The position numbers were made by a program, and so were the translations under genes. DNA of 64,000 nt from Diospyros lotus (lineage: Eukaryota; Streptophyta; Magnoliopsida; Ericales; Ebenaceae). The stretch lies in the NCBI RefSeq assembly GCF_014633365.1, contig NC_068338.1, positions 17,060,616-17,124,615 on the forward strand. Reading direction: 5' to 3'. The notes beneath the pieces were generated by a model. The model saw only the letters and a list, made by a program, of their open reading frames with translations, had not been told where the DNA came from and searched no databases. Each line of letters begins with the position of its first letter. The first letter of the stretch is position 1. This document shows positions 35,089 through 49,761 of the stretch, piece after piece.

Positions 35089-36260
35089 TTTGTAGTGGAG
35101 ATTGAAGAAATAAAACGAAGGGCAGTGGATATGAAATGCCGGAGAGAGACTTATCAAGTCCTAGATGCAAGTGGTTGTCCTGGAAAATAGGGATGGGATC
35201 CAAGAAGAACTTTTCCTCACATTGACGAAGAAAATGTTGTTGGTATGGAAAAACACATTAAGGAATTGGTGGCCAAAGTGTCGGATCAAGATTCAGAGCA
35301 TCGTGTGATCTCAATTACAGGCATGGCCAGTCTAGGCAAGACAACACTGGCTAGAAAGGTATATAATTCTATTCGACAAAGATTTCAACATTCAGCTTGG
35401 ATTTATGTCCCTCGACAACCAAACCCAAATGAACTTTTACATGATATAGCAAGGTGAGTTGGCTTGACGGAGGAGGAGAGCAAACAGGACTTGAAGGGTA
35501 TTTTTTTTGCATTTTAAGCCTAAAAAGGTATCAATAGTAATTGATGATATATGATAGATTGAACCATGGGATGCTTTAAAAAATGGCATTCCTGTTAATT
35601 CCATGAATGACAGTAGAATAATCATCACTTCCCGATGGAAAGATACATGTGTACAAATTGGTGGGCAAAATTTTTTTATATGAATTGCAACCCTTAGACA
35701 AAGAAAAGAGTAGAGAGCTATTATTCAAAATGGTTATGGCTGCCCCACAAGACAATGATGAAGATGGCGATCCATCACAATTGGAAAACATTGGTGAGAA
35801 AATACTAAAGAGATGTGGCAATGTGCCGCTTGCAATAGTAGTTCTAGCAGGCTTCTTGTTATCAAGACGGAGAAGCATACATGCATGGAAAGGGGTATTA
35901 GAGAGTATAGGTAAAGATGAAAACCAATGTTCAAAAATCTTTGCTTTGAGCTACAAGGATTTACCTTCAATGTTGAAACCATGTTTTTTATACTTTGGTC
36001 TATTTCCAGAGGATCACGAAATTTCCGCATTCAAACTAATCAATTTATGGGAAGCTAAAGGATTTATAAATGGCAGTGGAGTAAGGGTGGTTGAGGATGT
36101 GGGGCAAGATTACCTAAATCACTTAGTTGGTAGAAACCTAATTCAAGTTGTTGAGAGGAGGTTCAATGGGACAGTTAGATTTCGTCGTAGTCACGATATC
36201 TTGCACGACCTTTGCATGAGGAAGGATAGATATCATGAATACAAAATCTCTAAATTCTGA

Positions 36261-39200
36261 CTGGTGGAATTGCTCAGTATCAAAATCTATTGCATGATGA
36301 TCAAAGTCTTTTCTGTTGGAATTAAAATGGCTAATAGTTGAATTTTTTGACACTTGCCTTTTAACTTTAGAAATGACTGACACTTGAAGCCCAAAGACCA
36401 ATGGACCCAAATATAGTGCTTAGAGGTTGGTTGGCCATTTGAATCATCCAATGAGATTGCAAATGAAATCATACTTTAATTTGTAAGTGCAGATATTTAT
36501 TGGTTAAGATCAAACAACTTGCGTGATGTGTATTAGTCATTTAATTTTATTTCCTTTCTTTTTGTTTTTTGGTCAAATAATAATAGAAAGAGTAAATTTC
36601 ACACACCATCCTTAAGATTTGATTAAATTATATTGATTATTCATTTATTTTTTAAAAATGTCATCTTGCCTTCCCGTGCTTATACTAACCCAAGCACTCT
36701 CTCTCCCCCCTTTTGCCATCCTTTCTAAGAAATTTGCTCTAGCAAACAGACTAGTAGTTTCCTTTGTACTCTACTTTCACTTTGACTTCTCCTCTCATCT
36801 CCCCCCTATCATTGCTTTCTCTCTTCCTTGTTTGATGACAATTAAAGTTATTGTTGAATAGACATCGTGAAAGCCAAAGAGGGTTTTTGGTAAGGCCATC
36901 GACAACAATGATAATGGTGATATAGATATATATATATATAAATATATATGTATTTGTCTATCTCTCTCTTGTCTTTGTATCTCTAATTTGGGTTTCAATT
37001 GAAACTCATATCAGGTGGGTTCCAATTGTCCACGATTGGCGATAAGAAAGATACCCATCTATCTCTCTCTATGTTTATCTTTCCTTTTATATTCCTTTTT
37101 TGTGTACATATCTCTCTTTATAGGTTTCAAGTGATGGGGTTTCTCTCTATCATCAATTCAACAAGAAGGAGAACCCCCCCCCCCCCCCCCCCCCCTCTTT
37201 ATCTATCTTTCTCCTTCTCTATCTTTGTTTCTTTGGACTCCGATCAAAACCTAGAGCAATAGGGAGAAACTATAAGCTATAATATTACTTGTACAATAAT
37301 AACAAACAATTACACGTCATGCCCATGAAACTAAAAACTCATGTAAATCACGTAATAAACGCATACCTGGATCCATCAGAAATTAAGCCGTAAAAAGAAT
37401 TGTCAATCGAAGACGAAAACACCAAAATTTGATCTCTCCCCCTTAACCTCAATCATGATGATGGATATAAAATATAACTGTAATTGTTTTTCTGTGTTGG
37501 GTAAGGAAAGACCAAATCCTACTTATAATAATAGAAGTAGTCTCTCATCAAGGCTCTTTAGGAGTTATCCACATCTTTTAAACCAAATAAAATTTTAAAG
37601 TAATTAATTATCTTATTAAATCCTTTGATTATCTCATCAGATTAACACCATTATATCTGATATTTGATTTGATTATTTCATCAAATAAACGTCATTATAT
37701 CTGATAAAATATTTATGTCAACTATATTGTAATATACCAAATAAATGTTACTAATTTATCAAATGAGATATTTTCTATTAATTATCATGTGAGTTACAAG
37801 ATAATTCTTACAAAAACCCCATCTTTTTTTCTCTCTCTCAATTAGTAAAAAAAAAAAGAGATAGAGGCAGACCCAAGAAGACTTTGGGAGAAACATTAAA
37901 GTTTGATATGAAGTGTATGGACCTAAAGTTTGATATGAAGTGTATGACAAAAGACAGAAATACATAGAAGTCTAAAATTCATGTAGCCGACCCTACATAG
38001 TGGGATAAATACTGGATATGTTGCTGTTGTTTGTTTATTTTCTTGTTCCGACATAGAGGTAGTCAGGGGCAACTATGGCCACTGACCATCCCAATATTCT
38101 TTTTTTTTTAATTTGTGTATAATTATGGTGTATGGGGAGAATAGGGACATTTTTTGAAATTTAAAAAAAAAAAGTTAATATTAGTTAAGTAACAAGGGAT
38201 TTAGTGTTATGCAATATATAAAGTTAAAAGAAGTCAATAATATATTTAAAATGAGAATACTCAATACAATTTACAAAATCTCAGACATGATGCATTAAAT
38301 TTACCCTAATAATAACTATTTCAAAGAATTAAATACACTTTATGAATAAATTTATTAGCGTTCACAACGAAATAGGACAAATTTCACATTATCACCGCAG
38401 TCCTATTTTTAAAACTAAGGTAGTGATTAATGATAGGTGATAAAGTTAGGGTTCAAATTGTAAGAGTGCTATTTTTAATATTTTTTTAATTTAGTTTGTT
38501 TCTCAACCATATAAATTTATGAATTTAACAATACAAGATCAATCATATATACAAGACTTTAAATAAAAAATTCTACTTAAAAATAAAATATTATTAGATG
38601 ACATTCATACAAACAAACATGTAAGGATACACTAGTAATTAATGTAACTACCCTATCAAACAATTCAAAAAATTTCACCCAGCAAACTATATGTGTTGCT
38701 GAAATTTCTCCATTTTAATTAAAAAATAATATTATATTTTGTTATTTCTTCCTTTTGTCTTTTCACATTATCAAAGCCTTTCTATTTTGTTCTTCCACTT
38801 TGCACACTCACTTTCCAGAGCTCAAGAAAGTATTGGAGAATGAAGGGTTCCAATACCCAATGCTAATTAGGGATTTTAGTACACTTACAACTCTACATAT
38901 CCTGATGTCCTCGGCTAATCAAGGGGGAAGAGAGAGAGAGAGAATAATTGTTTCTTTCTTTTTCTCTTTAGGCTTTCTCCAGCGATGGGTTAGCTCTTTG
39001 AACATCTCTATCAATCTTAATCTGAAATGGCAAAACTATAGCTTTCAAGTGTGAGTAGAAACAGACAAGAGTTATGTAAACAAAAATTAGCATTCCTTTT
39101 CTTTTTGAAATATATGTGAGATATGTTACTGTTGGTTTAGTATTAACATTTATGATTTCCTGATTTGTTCTACCATTGCTATTATGCAGACTTCTTTACA

Positions 39201-39348
39201 TGTGTGAAAGGGGATAACGGGGGCCTAAGGCCAAAAAGCCAACTCTTGGTGGATTCATGCAAGGGTATACCGGTTTTAAAACATTTTCAAAACCAAAACT
39301 AATGCACAGCAGAAACGAAAACAAACCTGAACTGGGGATTTTTGACTT
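36261..39348. other. Long AT-rich gene-free stretch
   Basis: No leucine-rich repeat or other coding block follows the NLR. Visible structure: pyrimidine-rich tracts (36690-37240), AT repeats (36920-36950), a run of 22 C (37174-37195) and a 26-bp spaced direct repeat AAAGTTTGATATGAAGTGTATG (37899 and 37925). The last ~90 bases (39260-39348) are probably the 3' UTR of the UBC37-like gene. Confidence 0.45.
37174..37195. repeat. Poly-C homopolymer run (22 C)
   Basis: Uninterrupted C run in a CT-rich region. Such runs are rare in plant DNA and prone to sequencing error. Confidence 0.8.
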
Positions 39349-42576
<3,228 letters not shown>

Positions 42577-42755
42577 TTCTGGTCCGTCGAATCAGCTGCT
42601 TCCGATCGCTAGGTTTGGGCGCTTTCAAACGAAATCAGTCCGAGAAGGGATGAAGAAAACCGCGGGATAATGGACTGATGCCTTATTAGCCGTCCGATGA
42701 TCGTAAGCGAAACATTGTCCGTCAGATTGGTATATAAAGCAAAAAATAAAAACAC

Positions 42756-42760
42756 AAAAA
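42756..42760 (-). terminator. RNA polymerase III terminator of the tRNA gene
   Basis: TTTTT on the minus strand, six bases beyond the tRNA 3' end, followed by a second T run. Confidence 0.75.
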
Positions 42761-42766
42761 CTCCCT

Positions 42767-42773
42767 GTTGAGA

Positions 42774-42806
<33 letters not shown>

Positions 42807-42846
42807 ACCTTAATCTGGCGCCTTAGACCAACTCGGCCATCTCAAC
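42767..42846 (-). tRNA. tRNA-Leu (anticodon AAG)
   Basis: 80 bases on the minus strand fold as a class II tRNA: acceptor GTTGAGA pairing with TCTCAAC, A-box TGGCCGAGTTGG, anticodon stem-loop CCAGA-TTAAGGT-TCTGG with AAG at positions 34-36, a variable arm, and B-box GGTTCAAATCC. AAG reads CTT (and CTC by wobble) as leucine. The gene has no intron and no encoded CCA, as is usual for nuclear tRNA genes. It sits 190 bp upstream of the UBC37-like gene on the same strand. Confidence 0.96.
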
Positions 42847-43049
42847 ACAGCAAGCACCTTTCACATCTCATATTACTAGTTATAAAGGTTTTACAACACA
42901 CTTCATATGTTTATGTACCAGTGACCTTTAAATAGTTTGATAAATCATGCTAAATGTACATCACTTTTATACATCTTGGACTATATAAGGGAATATTATG
43001 ACCAAAATATCCATCATCTCACATGCGCCTCATGAGAAATTTTTTTGTC

Positions 43050-43097
43050 ATTGGTACACTTTTATGTAGCCCAAGGTATACACAAAAGTGTACCAAT
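43050..43097. repeat. MITE-like hairpin, second copy
   Basis: ATTGGTACACTTTTATGTA and TACACAAAAGTGTACCAAT are 19-base arms with one mismatch around GCCCAAGGTA. Related to the hairpin at 4352-4390. Confidence 0.6.
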
Positions 43098-43199
43098 AAT
43101 ATTTTCCTAGTTTGATAGTTGCTTCTCAATGCCACGGACCAAACACAGCCCATTCAGCCCACAACTCAAAGGGGACCCCACAAGTGACATTCAAGTAGA

Positions 43200-43412
43200 C
43201 ATGGCCACGGTTCATGAACCGCCGGTTCCGGTTCATGAACCGCCGGTTCCGGTTCAAGAAATCTTTGAACCTGAACCGAACCGCCCAAGGGCGGTTTGGG
43301 ACGGTTCGGTTCCGGTTCCGGTTCGTGCCAGTTCGGTTAACGGTTTGGACCGGTTCGGTCAACGGTTTGAGCCGGTTCGGTCAACGGTTCCGGTTCCGGT
43401 TCAAACCGAATT
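43200..43412. repeat. Sub-terminal GGTTCCGG repeat array, 3' side
   Basis: More than ten copies of GGTTC(C/G)G or GAACCG, including the doublet GGTTCATGAACCGCCGGTTC. The mirror array lies at 46255-46385. The apparent open frames here (Pro-Val or Asn-Arg repeats on both strands) are products of the repeat. Confidence 0.88.
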
Positions 43413-43768
43413 TTTTTAATTTTTTTTAAATATTGTTGTATTCAATTTTGGTCCTTGTTCCGTTGTTCGGTTCGGTTTGGTTTCGATTTTTAATTGTTAA
43501 ATGTAATTGTAAATATAAATATTCTCAACCATATTTTTAATAAAAAAACACTACTAAAAATTGAAGAAATATAAGTAATAATTTCATTAAAAATAATTAA
43601 AACAACTAAACAAGTATGTAATACAAGTAATTAATTTTTACAAATGTGAAAAATAAAAAATAAAAAATAGAATTAGACTTAATTTCATTAAAAAATAATT
43701 ACAACAAAAATGTAATACAAGTAATTAATTTTTACAAATGTGAAAAAAATAAAATATGGACTTGGATC

Positions 43769-45793
43769 CTACGCATCTTCATTGGAGTCGGAAGTCGCCG
43801 TTGTTGAACCATCATTAACCCATTCGTCAGATGATGATGAATGGATAAGTTCTTCTTGACGTCGCATGTTAGCTCTTTCCCAATCATCGAGGCAAACTTG
43901 AGCTTCCAATGATTCTGGAGCCAATCTTGATCTTCTTTCGTCCAAAATGTTGCCTCCACTACTGAATGTTTGTTCAACGGCTACAGTTGAAGCTGGAACT
44001 GCAAGAAGTTGACTTGCAATAATTGCAAGAGTTGGAAATGTCTCCTTGTGCCTTTTCCACCACTCCAAAATTTCAAAATTTAAACCTGTATCATCACCAA
44101 ACTCAAAAACTGTGGTTAGATAAGTTTCGAGCTCTGAATGTGAGCTCGATCTAGGTTTTTTCCTTCTTTGATCTAAAAATTTATGACCCCATTTCATTGG
44201 TTGGGAGGAAGAGGAATGCGGAGCCATGGATGGAAATGATTCTTCACTACTAGGAGCAATAACATATGCTTCATATAATTGATTGCATAAAGTTCTAACC
44301 TTAGAAATTATAATATTCACATCAATTTCTTCATTATTTTCTAATCCTAACAACGAATAATAGTTAGACAAACACTCAATTAAACCATCAAATTTACACC
44401 TAGGATCAAATACCATAGTAACAAGAAAAATTTCAAGAATAAATTGATAATAACGTAACCATTTTTCTCTCATTTCTAAAACAGCATGACAAATTTCTTC
44501 AACATTAATTCCTTCCATTAATACACCGGCCACATTCATTGCTTCTATTAAAAATTGATGTGAAGTTGGTTTATAAACACTACTAAGTGTATGAGTAGCA
44601 TCATTAAAAATTCGTAAAATATTCAAAATTGAACTACAAACATTCCACATAGTTGGAAAAATAGGATATTGTGGAATATAATTTGCTGCAAAAGAACACA
44701 ATAAATCTTTATATTCAAAAGATTGATTAAGTAATTTAAAAGTTGAGTTCCAACGAGTAGGGACATCTTTTGAAAAACGTTTTGGGGTTTGACCATTGGA
44801 GGTGCAAAAATGTGCCCATGCTTTTGCAGTTCGAGGGTGTACCCAAATATAAGAAATAACATTTCTAATTGGATCTAAATAAGAATTAAGTGACTTAATA
44901 CCATCTTGAACACATAAATTTAAAACATGACATGCACATCTAACATGAAAAAATCTTCCACCAAAATTTGGTTGGCAAATTCTTTTCAATTCATTAATAG
45001 AAGTAGTATTAGCCGATGCATTATCAAAAGAAATTGAAAAAATTCTATTAACTAATCTATATTCTTGTAAAATTTGTTGAATTAATCTACAAATATTTTC
45101 AGCATTATGACTTTCATCAAAACATCGATACGCAAGAATTCTTTTTTGTAAAACATAATTTTCATCAACCCAATGACAAGTAATACCCATATATGAATGA
45201 GTTTGCCAATGATCACTCCAAATATCACTACAAATAGAAACATTAATATTATTGTTTTGAAAATATGTTATCAATTCAATTTTTGAGTTTTTAAACAATT
45301 TTAACAAATTCCTTTTCAAAGTATTTCTAGGAATTGATTTAAAACTAGGATTAACAAAGTTTTGACAAAATCGAGTAAAACCTAATTTTTCACCAAAACT
45401 AAAAGATAAATGATCAATTGCTACAATTTCAGCTAAACCAGACCTACAATTAGCTTCATTATAATGAAATAATTGAGGAGAGTTTGAAGAGGTAGCAAAC
45501 CTAGATATTTGTGTTTGATCGCGGCTCAATCCAACCTTGAGCGGGTGCTTTGTTTGCAAATGTCGGGCGAAAGTACCATATCCACCTCCTTGCTTGAATT
45601 TGTATACCTGATTACAATAATTACAAGATACATCAAATTTACCATCTCCTTTTGGTGTTTTCTTGAAATGAATATTAAAAATATCAGAAGTAGAAATTTT
45701 TCCACCTCCCTTTTGTTGAGTTTCACTCTCTTGTGTTTGAAAATTTTGAGCTTCAAACTCAACATTTTCAACATTTCTACCTTCACTTGCCAT
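43769..45793 (-). CDS. hAT transposase with BED zinc finger, 674 aa, intact
   Basis: The enzyme would cut and paste the surrounding element. I chose the ATG at 45793 because the frame upstream is proline-rich low complexity and the MASEGRN start lies just before the BED finger. BED finger: Cys57, Cys60, His78, His83. RNase-H-like core: Asp190 in SDIWSDHW, Asp257 in ISFDNASAN, and the CACHVLNL motif at about 286-293. A DUF4413-like region follows, and then the hAT C-terminal dimerisation domain (about 572-640) with WWKRHKETFP, LAVPASTVAVEQTFSSGG and LAPESLEAQVCLDDW. The length and domain order are normal for plant zinc finger BED / RICESLEEPER-type hAT proteins. A domesticated gene is less likely, because element ends and a target duplication are present. 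Confidence 0.93.
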   Translation of the reverse strand: MASEGRNVENVEFEAQNFQTQESETQQKGGGKISTSDIFNIHFKKTPKGDGKFDVSCNYCNQVYKFKQGGGYGTFARHLQTKHPLKVGLSRDQTQISRFATSSNSPQLFHYNEANCRSGLAEIVAIDHLSFSFGEKLGFTRFCQNFVNPSFKSIPRNTLKRNLLKLFKNSKIELITYFQNNNINVSICSDIWSDHWQTHSYMGITCHWVDENYVLQKRILAYRCFDESHNAENICRLIQQILQEYRLVNRIFSISFDNASANTTSINELKRICQPNFGGRFFHVRCACHVLNLCVQDGIKSLNSYLDPIRNVISYIWVHPRTAKAWAHFCTSNGQTPKRFSKDVPTRWNSTFKLLNQSFEYKDLLCSFAANYIPQYPIFPTMWNVCSSILNILRIFNDATHTLSSVYKPTSHQFLIEAMNVAGVLMEGINVEEICHAVLEMREKWLRYYQFILEIFLVTMVFDPRCKFDGLIECLSNYYSLLGLENNEEIDVNIIISKVRTLCNQLYEAYVIAPSSEESFPSMAPHSSSSQPMKWGHKFLDQRRKKPRSSSHSELETYLTTVFEFGDDTGLNFEILEWWKRHKETFPTLAIIASQLLAVPASTVAVEQTFSSGGNILDERRSRLAPESLEAQVCLDDWERANMRRQEELIHSSSSDEWVNDGSTTATSDSNEDA

Positions 45794-46254
45794 TTTTTTG
45801 AAAAAAGTATGATAATAAAAAAATATAATAATGATAAAATAATATAGTAACAAGTAATAAATAATTAACAATATAATTGAATAAATTGATAAATAACAAA
45901 ATGAGAAGATTGAAGAAATTGAAATTAAAATATTAAATGAGAGACAAAATTGAGAGAATAATAGCTTGAGACTTGAGAGAGAGAGAGAGAGAGAGAGAGA
46001 AAGTGTGAAAAATGAGTGGGGGAGGGAGGGGTATATATAGATAGGAATTATAAAATTTAAAAAAAAAAAAAAAAAGTTGGCTGGGGGTGGCAGCCAACGG
46101 TCCAATTTTGGACCGTTGGGGGGGGGGGCAACGGTCCAAAATTGGACTGTTGGGGGAGGGGGGGAGGGGGGGTGCACGGCCGCACGGGGGGGGGGCCACG
46201 GGGGAGGGGGGGGACGGCCGCAGGGGGGGGCCACGGGGGAGGGGGGGCACGGCC

Positions 46255-46385
46255 GGTTCCGGTTCTCCGGAACCTTGAACCGGAACCGGACCGAATTTCG
46301 CCGGTTCGGTCCGGTTCCGGTTCAGGTTCCGGTTCGGCCGGTTCCGGGTCCGGTTCCGGTTCGAACCGCCGGTCCGATTCAATTT
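46255..46385. repeat. Sub-terminal GGTTCCGG repeat array, 5' side
   Basis: Dense CCGGTTCCGGTTC repeats beside G-rich runs (46120-46250). With the other array it gives the element matching ends beyond the 12-bp terminal repeats. Confidence 0.88.
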
Positions 46386-46397
46386 TGGCCATGTCTA

Positions 46398-47647
46398 CCT
46401 TCAAGCCCTAAAATCTTTTGACAAACACAAATTTTTCTCACCTTTATAGGTAATCGCTTTTTCTGTATTAATATATTATATATTTATATTAACATAATAT
46501 ATAATAATCAAACACCAAATGCTAAATGAAGCCATAGTGTGGAGACAATGTTGATCCATCCCAAATTGAAAGGGCACCTCCCCATTCGTTGTGATATTGT
46601 CCCTCGACAAAGTCACGAAAATGTCAATCACAACAGGCCAATGCCCTTTCTTGGAGCATAAAAATAAGTATGCCAAAGACAAAGGAAAGACCTGTTGTTA
46701 AAGAACGACTCAGACTCTTGCCATTGAATCAAAACAATATTATATTAACAATAATATTTTCTTATTTATTTCTTAATTTTCTTTGTATGAAAATAAGTTT
46801 GATTTGTTATAAATTTTCATTTTATTTATCAAATTCCATCTCAATATTTGTTGAGGTTACCCACTAATTAACTCCTAACTTTCTCTCTAATCAATATTAT
46901 ATTTACTTATTATTGTGTTATGGACATAAACTCATTAAAAGACAAAAAATCCCAAAAGTCTACAATAATATTTTTAGTCTAAAAGGCAAAAATTTCCCAC
47001 GTAAGAGGTGTCACACAAACGCGCAAATTAGATAATTCCAACATTTAAAATTTTTTCAAAAAGATAAATAATTATTCATGAGAAATTTCATCCCCAAAAA
47101 ATAACAAGATAAACGTCATTCACAAGAGATAAGCGTCATTCATAACAATTCTAATCACATCCAAATTAAGAAAAATTGGGGTAAACGTTGTTTGTAAGAA
47201 TATTAATCTCAACTAGACTATAAGTAATCATTATCTGCAATAATACTAATTTTAAATTAATTAAAATTATTTCATATTCTTCTATAAATAAACAGACACT
47301 TATTACTGAAAAGAGACGTCTTTAATAGTGATTTCAATATAATTTTTATAATCTTCGGTGTTTGACTTAAATATCGAAGTGTTTGTGGGGGATCTCTCCA
47401 CGTTCTCAGATTATTTTTTTTACAAACTCATGTCACTTAACGATAACGTTTTTAATTAAATAAAATTATTGTAGTATTTAAGTAATAATAATTATTAAAA
47501 TTAAATTGTGCATATTACGCACAAAAACTTAGTTAACATCTAAAATGATTAGTGAAGTGGGATTCTGCCACGTGTAGGCCATGGTATGACGAAAAATTCT
47601 TGAGGGCCAGAAAGGCCTTATCAACAGGTTTATAGAAGAAAAGTAAT
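46398..47647. other. Gene-free stretch with an LTR-like remnant
   Basis: No gene seen. At 47281-47400 TTCTATAAATAAACAGACAC is followed by GTTTGACTTAAATATCGAAG, the same box-and-phrase pair as at 25212-25320, suggesting a Gypsy-type LTR remnant on the plus strand. Confidence 0.35.
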
Positions 47648-49335
47648 TTGAAAAAACTACCACTCACAACTCATGAATATTTCAGTCAAACCATTGAAAC
47701 CACTGAAAGCTCGCCCGATACTTCCTCATCCTTTCAATTCTTGCCCGAGACTTCCTCATCCTTTCTCCATCGTCTCATCGCCGTCCTCGATCGTCGAATC
47801 ATTTTCTTCTTAAACTCTTCATTGTCCTCGTCAGCATTCTCGGCTGAAGGATTGTTCTCGAGAACACCGGAACACCAACAACGGTCGTCTCTCTCAACTC
47901 TGTCAACGAGAACACCGGAATACCAGCAGTGGCGTCTTTCCTCTCCAACACGTCACATAACGTCACTCGTCACGACCATCGCCACCATTGAGAGAGAAAC
48001 CCGCCACCGCCCCCAATCGCACCGCCCAACAGCAACCTACAAATCCCCAAATTCCCAAAATGAACCCCACAACCATCTGGGGCCACCGTCGATTGCGACT
48101 ATCGTCACCCCCACCTGCTAGCCACTGCATTCCTCACTGTCGGCCAACGGTCTTTGAAGCCCCCCACCCGCTGGCAAGTCGCACCTACCTGAAGAGGTAG
48201 CCTTTTCAAACATTTAATTTTCATTTTACTATTACTGTTGTTAGCTTTGTCTTCTAAAATCAAATGCTATTGTTTTTTCTTCTTAATTTGATATTTCATT
48301 CAGTTGAACTAAAATTAAATTAAGAACCAAGGTTTATGTTGCTTTTTTTTTTTTTACTAGAATGTTACTAGTTCGAGATGTGGAATTGTCTTTTTGAGTA
48401 ACATTATGTACAAAAATGACTCAATTTTTGCTAAGTGAAGGGTCTCATCTTGGATATCCTTTTATCAAGCTTTGTGCTGCTTAATTCCATTCTTTGGATC
48501 TAATTATTAGCAGCAAAAATATAACCTACTAGTGGCACAATTTGTTATATATCTCTCATATGTGAGTATTCTCTTATTCATGCATAAAAATAAAGGTAAG
48601 AAAGATGATAGCGGAATGAGAAGTTTTATTATTATTATTATTATTATTGGTTGAATGTCTATTGGTTTTTCCCCACCACCTCCTCCTCTTGTTAGGAAAT
48701 TAATAATAAAAATAAGCATTAAACAGCAAAAGTATACAAAATACACATATGAAATAATTTGACATGAGAATATTTACACATCAAAAACAAAAACAAAATC
48801 ATGTGAGTGGGTCATAATTACATAAATATTTTTCTTTATAGAATCATATTGGATTGTTTCTGTATCATTTTCTAAACAAAAAGGGATGACTTCAGCAAAA
48901 ACAATATACATATTTACTCTAATTATGTGACATTAGCCTTATGATATGATATCACTGTGAATTCAGCCATGATTGCTAGTGCCCACATTTAGGAAACAAT
49001 TTGAGAAACATATTCTTAATTTCATAATAATGGTGCGTTCGTGCGCGTGTGTGTGTAAACACAATGGGAGCAATATGCCAGTTGCTTTTGATTGACCCAT
49101 GGTTCATGGTTAAAATCTCTCCTTATATTGCTTACCCATCCAAGCATTGATGAGCTTTCAAGTTAGGATAGGTTGATATGCATAAATTAAGCTACATTAA
49201 TTTGAAATCATAGTTTTGGTTGAAACATTTTAAAAAGCGAAGTACTTGTGTTATTATCTAATTTTATGTTAGTAATTTATATTAGACTATTGAAATATTA
49301 TTTGTTTGTGATTGTAGACATTGCAAAATTTGATA
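47648..49335 (+). other. Possible 5' exon and intron of the zinc-finger pseudogene
   Basis: 47650-48196 is GC-richer than its surroundings and holds a Ser/Thr/Pro-rich open frame with internal near-repeats (CTTCCTCATCCTTTC twice, AGAACACCGGAA twice). It ends at CTGAAGAG|GTAGCC, a possible donor. An acceptor GTGATTGTAG lies at 49308-49317, just before the zinc-finger frame. A transcribed 5' exon is possible, but no known protein is encoded there. Confidence 0.3.
48627..48648. repeat. (ATT)n microsatellite
   Basis: Seven ATT units in a row. Confidence 0.9.
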
Positions 49336-49761
49336 ATGAAGGGAAAGAATAGAGGAATCTATCATAATTGTAGACGTCCTGGTCACAATTTGTCGAAATG
49401 TCCCACAAAGCGACATTACCCTTCATGTGGACGGGGGTTTGTGAAGTGGATGGAGGTAGAGAAAAATACGGTGAACAAATGACACATGTTCTTTTGTTGC
49501 AGTGCTGATTGCATATATTTCAAGTGGACTAACGAATGCCCTCAAAAGAAAATCGATACTTTTGGAAGACAAATAAGTGGAGGGGTGTATGACGAAAGTG
49601 AATCAAGTGGTGGTGTTTCGGCCAAATCATCTACCACATAAGAAGTTGAAGAAGAGCTGACTCGCTTAGTTCAACGTCTTGCTCGCATTTCTGAAGAGGA
49701 AGATGTGGAGATATCTCTCAATTTAACAATTCGCAAGGGAAAAGGAAATGCACCCTCTTGA
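49336..49761 (+). pseudogene. CCHC/GRF zinc-finger protein pseudogene
   Basis: One frame from the ATG at 49336 to a stop at 49761 reads MKGKNRGIYHNCRRPGHNLS, CPTKRHYPSCGRGFVKWMEV, FFCCSADCIYFKWTNECPQK and, after an acidic Ser-rich region, EEELTRLVQRLARISEEED. This combines a CCHC knuckle with a GRF-type zinc finger (C...FFxC...C.YFKW...), a pair common in small plant nucleic-acid-binding proteins. The frame has TGA at 49480 and TAA at 49639, and the first knuckle Cys has become Tyr. The coiled C-terminal part is otherwise preserved, so decay may be recent. Confidence 0.75.

Larger units (their letters stand above)
32711..36260 (+). pseudogene. CC-NB-ARC (NLR) disease-resistance pseudogene split by a solo LTR
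   Basis: NLR proteins are intracellular immune receptors that sense pathogen effectors. The N-terminal Rx-type coiled coil (32711-33038) reads MEGMLISVVQKLA, QSFLEDADAVESES and WDVAYDLQDIMETY (an EDVID-like motif), with a frameshift at about 32827. The frame is then cut by a 2.05 kb LTR (33039-35088) and resumes with VVEIEEIKRRAVDM. NB-ARC follows: P-loop GMASLGKTTLA (usual GMGGLGKTT, so a Gly is replaced), kinase-2 VSIVIDDI then two stops, RNBS-B SRIIITSRW, GLPL-type CGNVPLAIVVLAG, RNBS-D CFLYFGLFPED and an MHD-like SHDILHDLC. No leucine-rich repeats follow. Multiple stops and frameshifts make it dead. Confidence 0.9.
43196..46397 (-). mobile_element. Complete hAT transposon, 3.2 kb, 8-bp TSD (7/8)
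   Basis: The ends TAGACATGGCCA and TGGCCATGTCTA are perfect 12-bp inverted repeats. The flanking octamers CATTCAAG (43188-43195) and CCTTCAAG (46398-46405) differ at one base, as expected for a hAT insertion. Both ends carry dense GGTTCCGGTTC/GAACCGG arrays, the likely transposase binding sites. A single uninterrupted transposase frame fills the middle. The element looks complete and possibly still competent. Confidence 0.93.

Noticed and set aside
43129..43429. Open frames rich in Pro-Val and Asn-Arg repeats on both strands
   Set aside because: They are translations of the GGTTCCGG sub-terminal repeats of the hAT element, are open in several frames at once and match no protein.
45933..46421. 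Open frames rich in Gly or Pro near the hAT 5' end
   Set aside because: G-rich and GGTTCCGG repeats keep several frames open. The transposase starts downstream at 45793.
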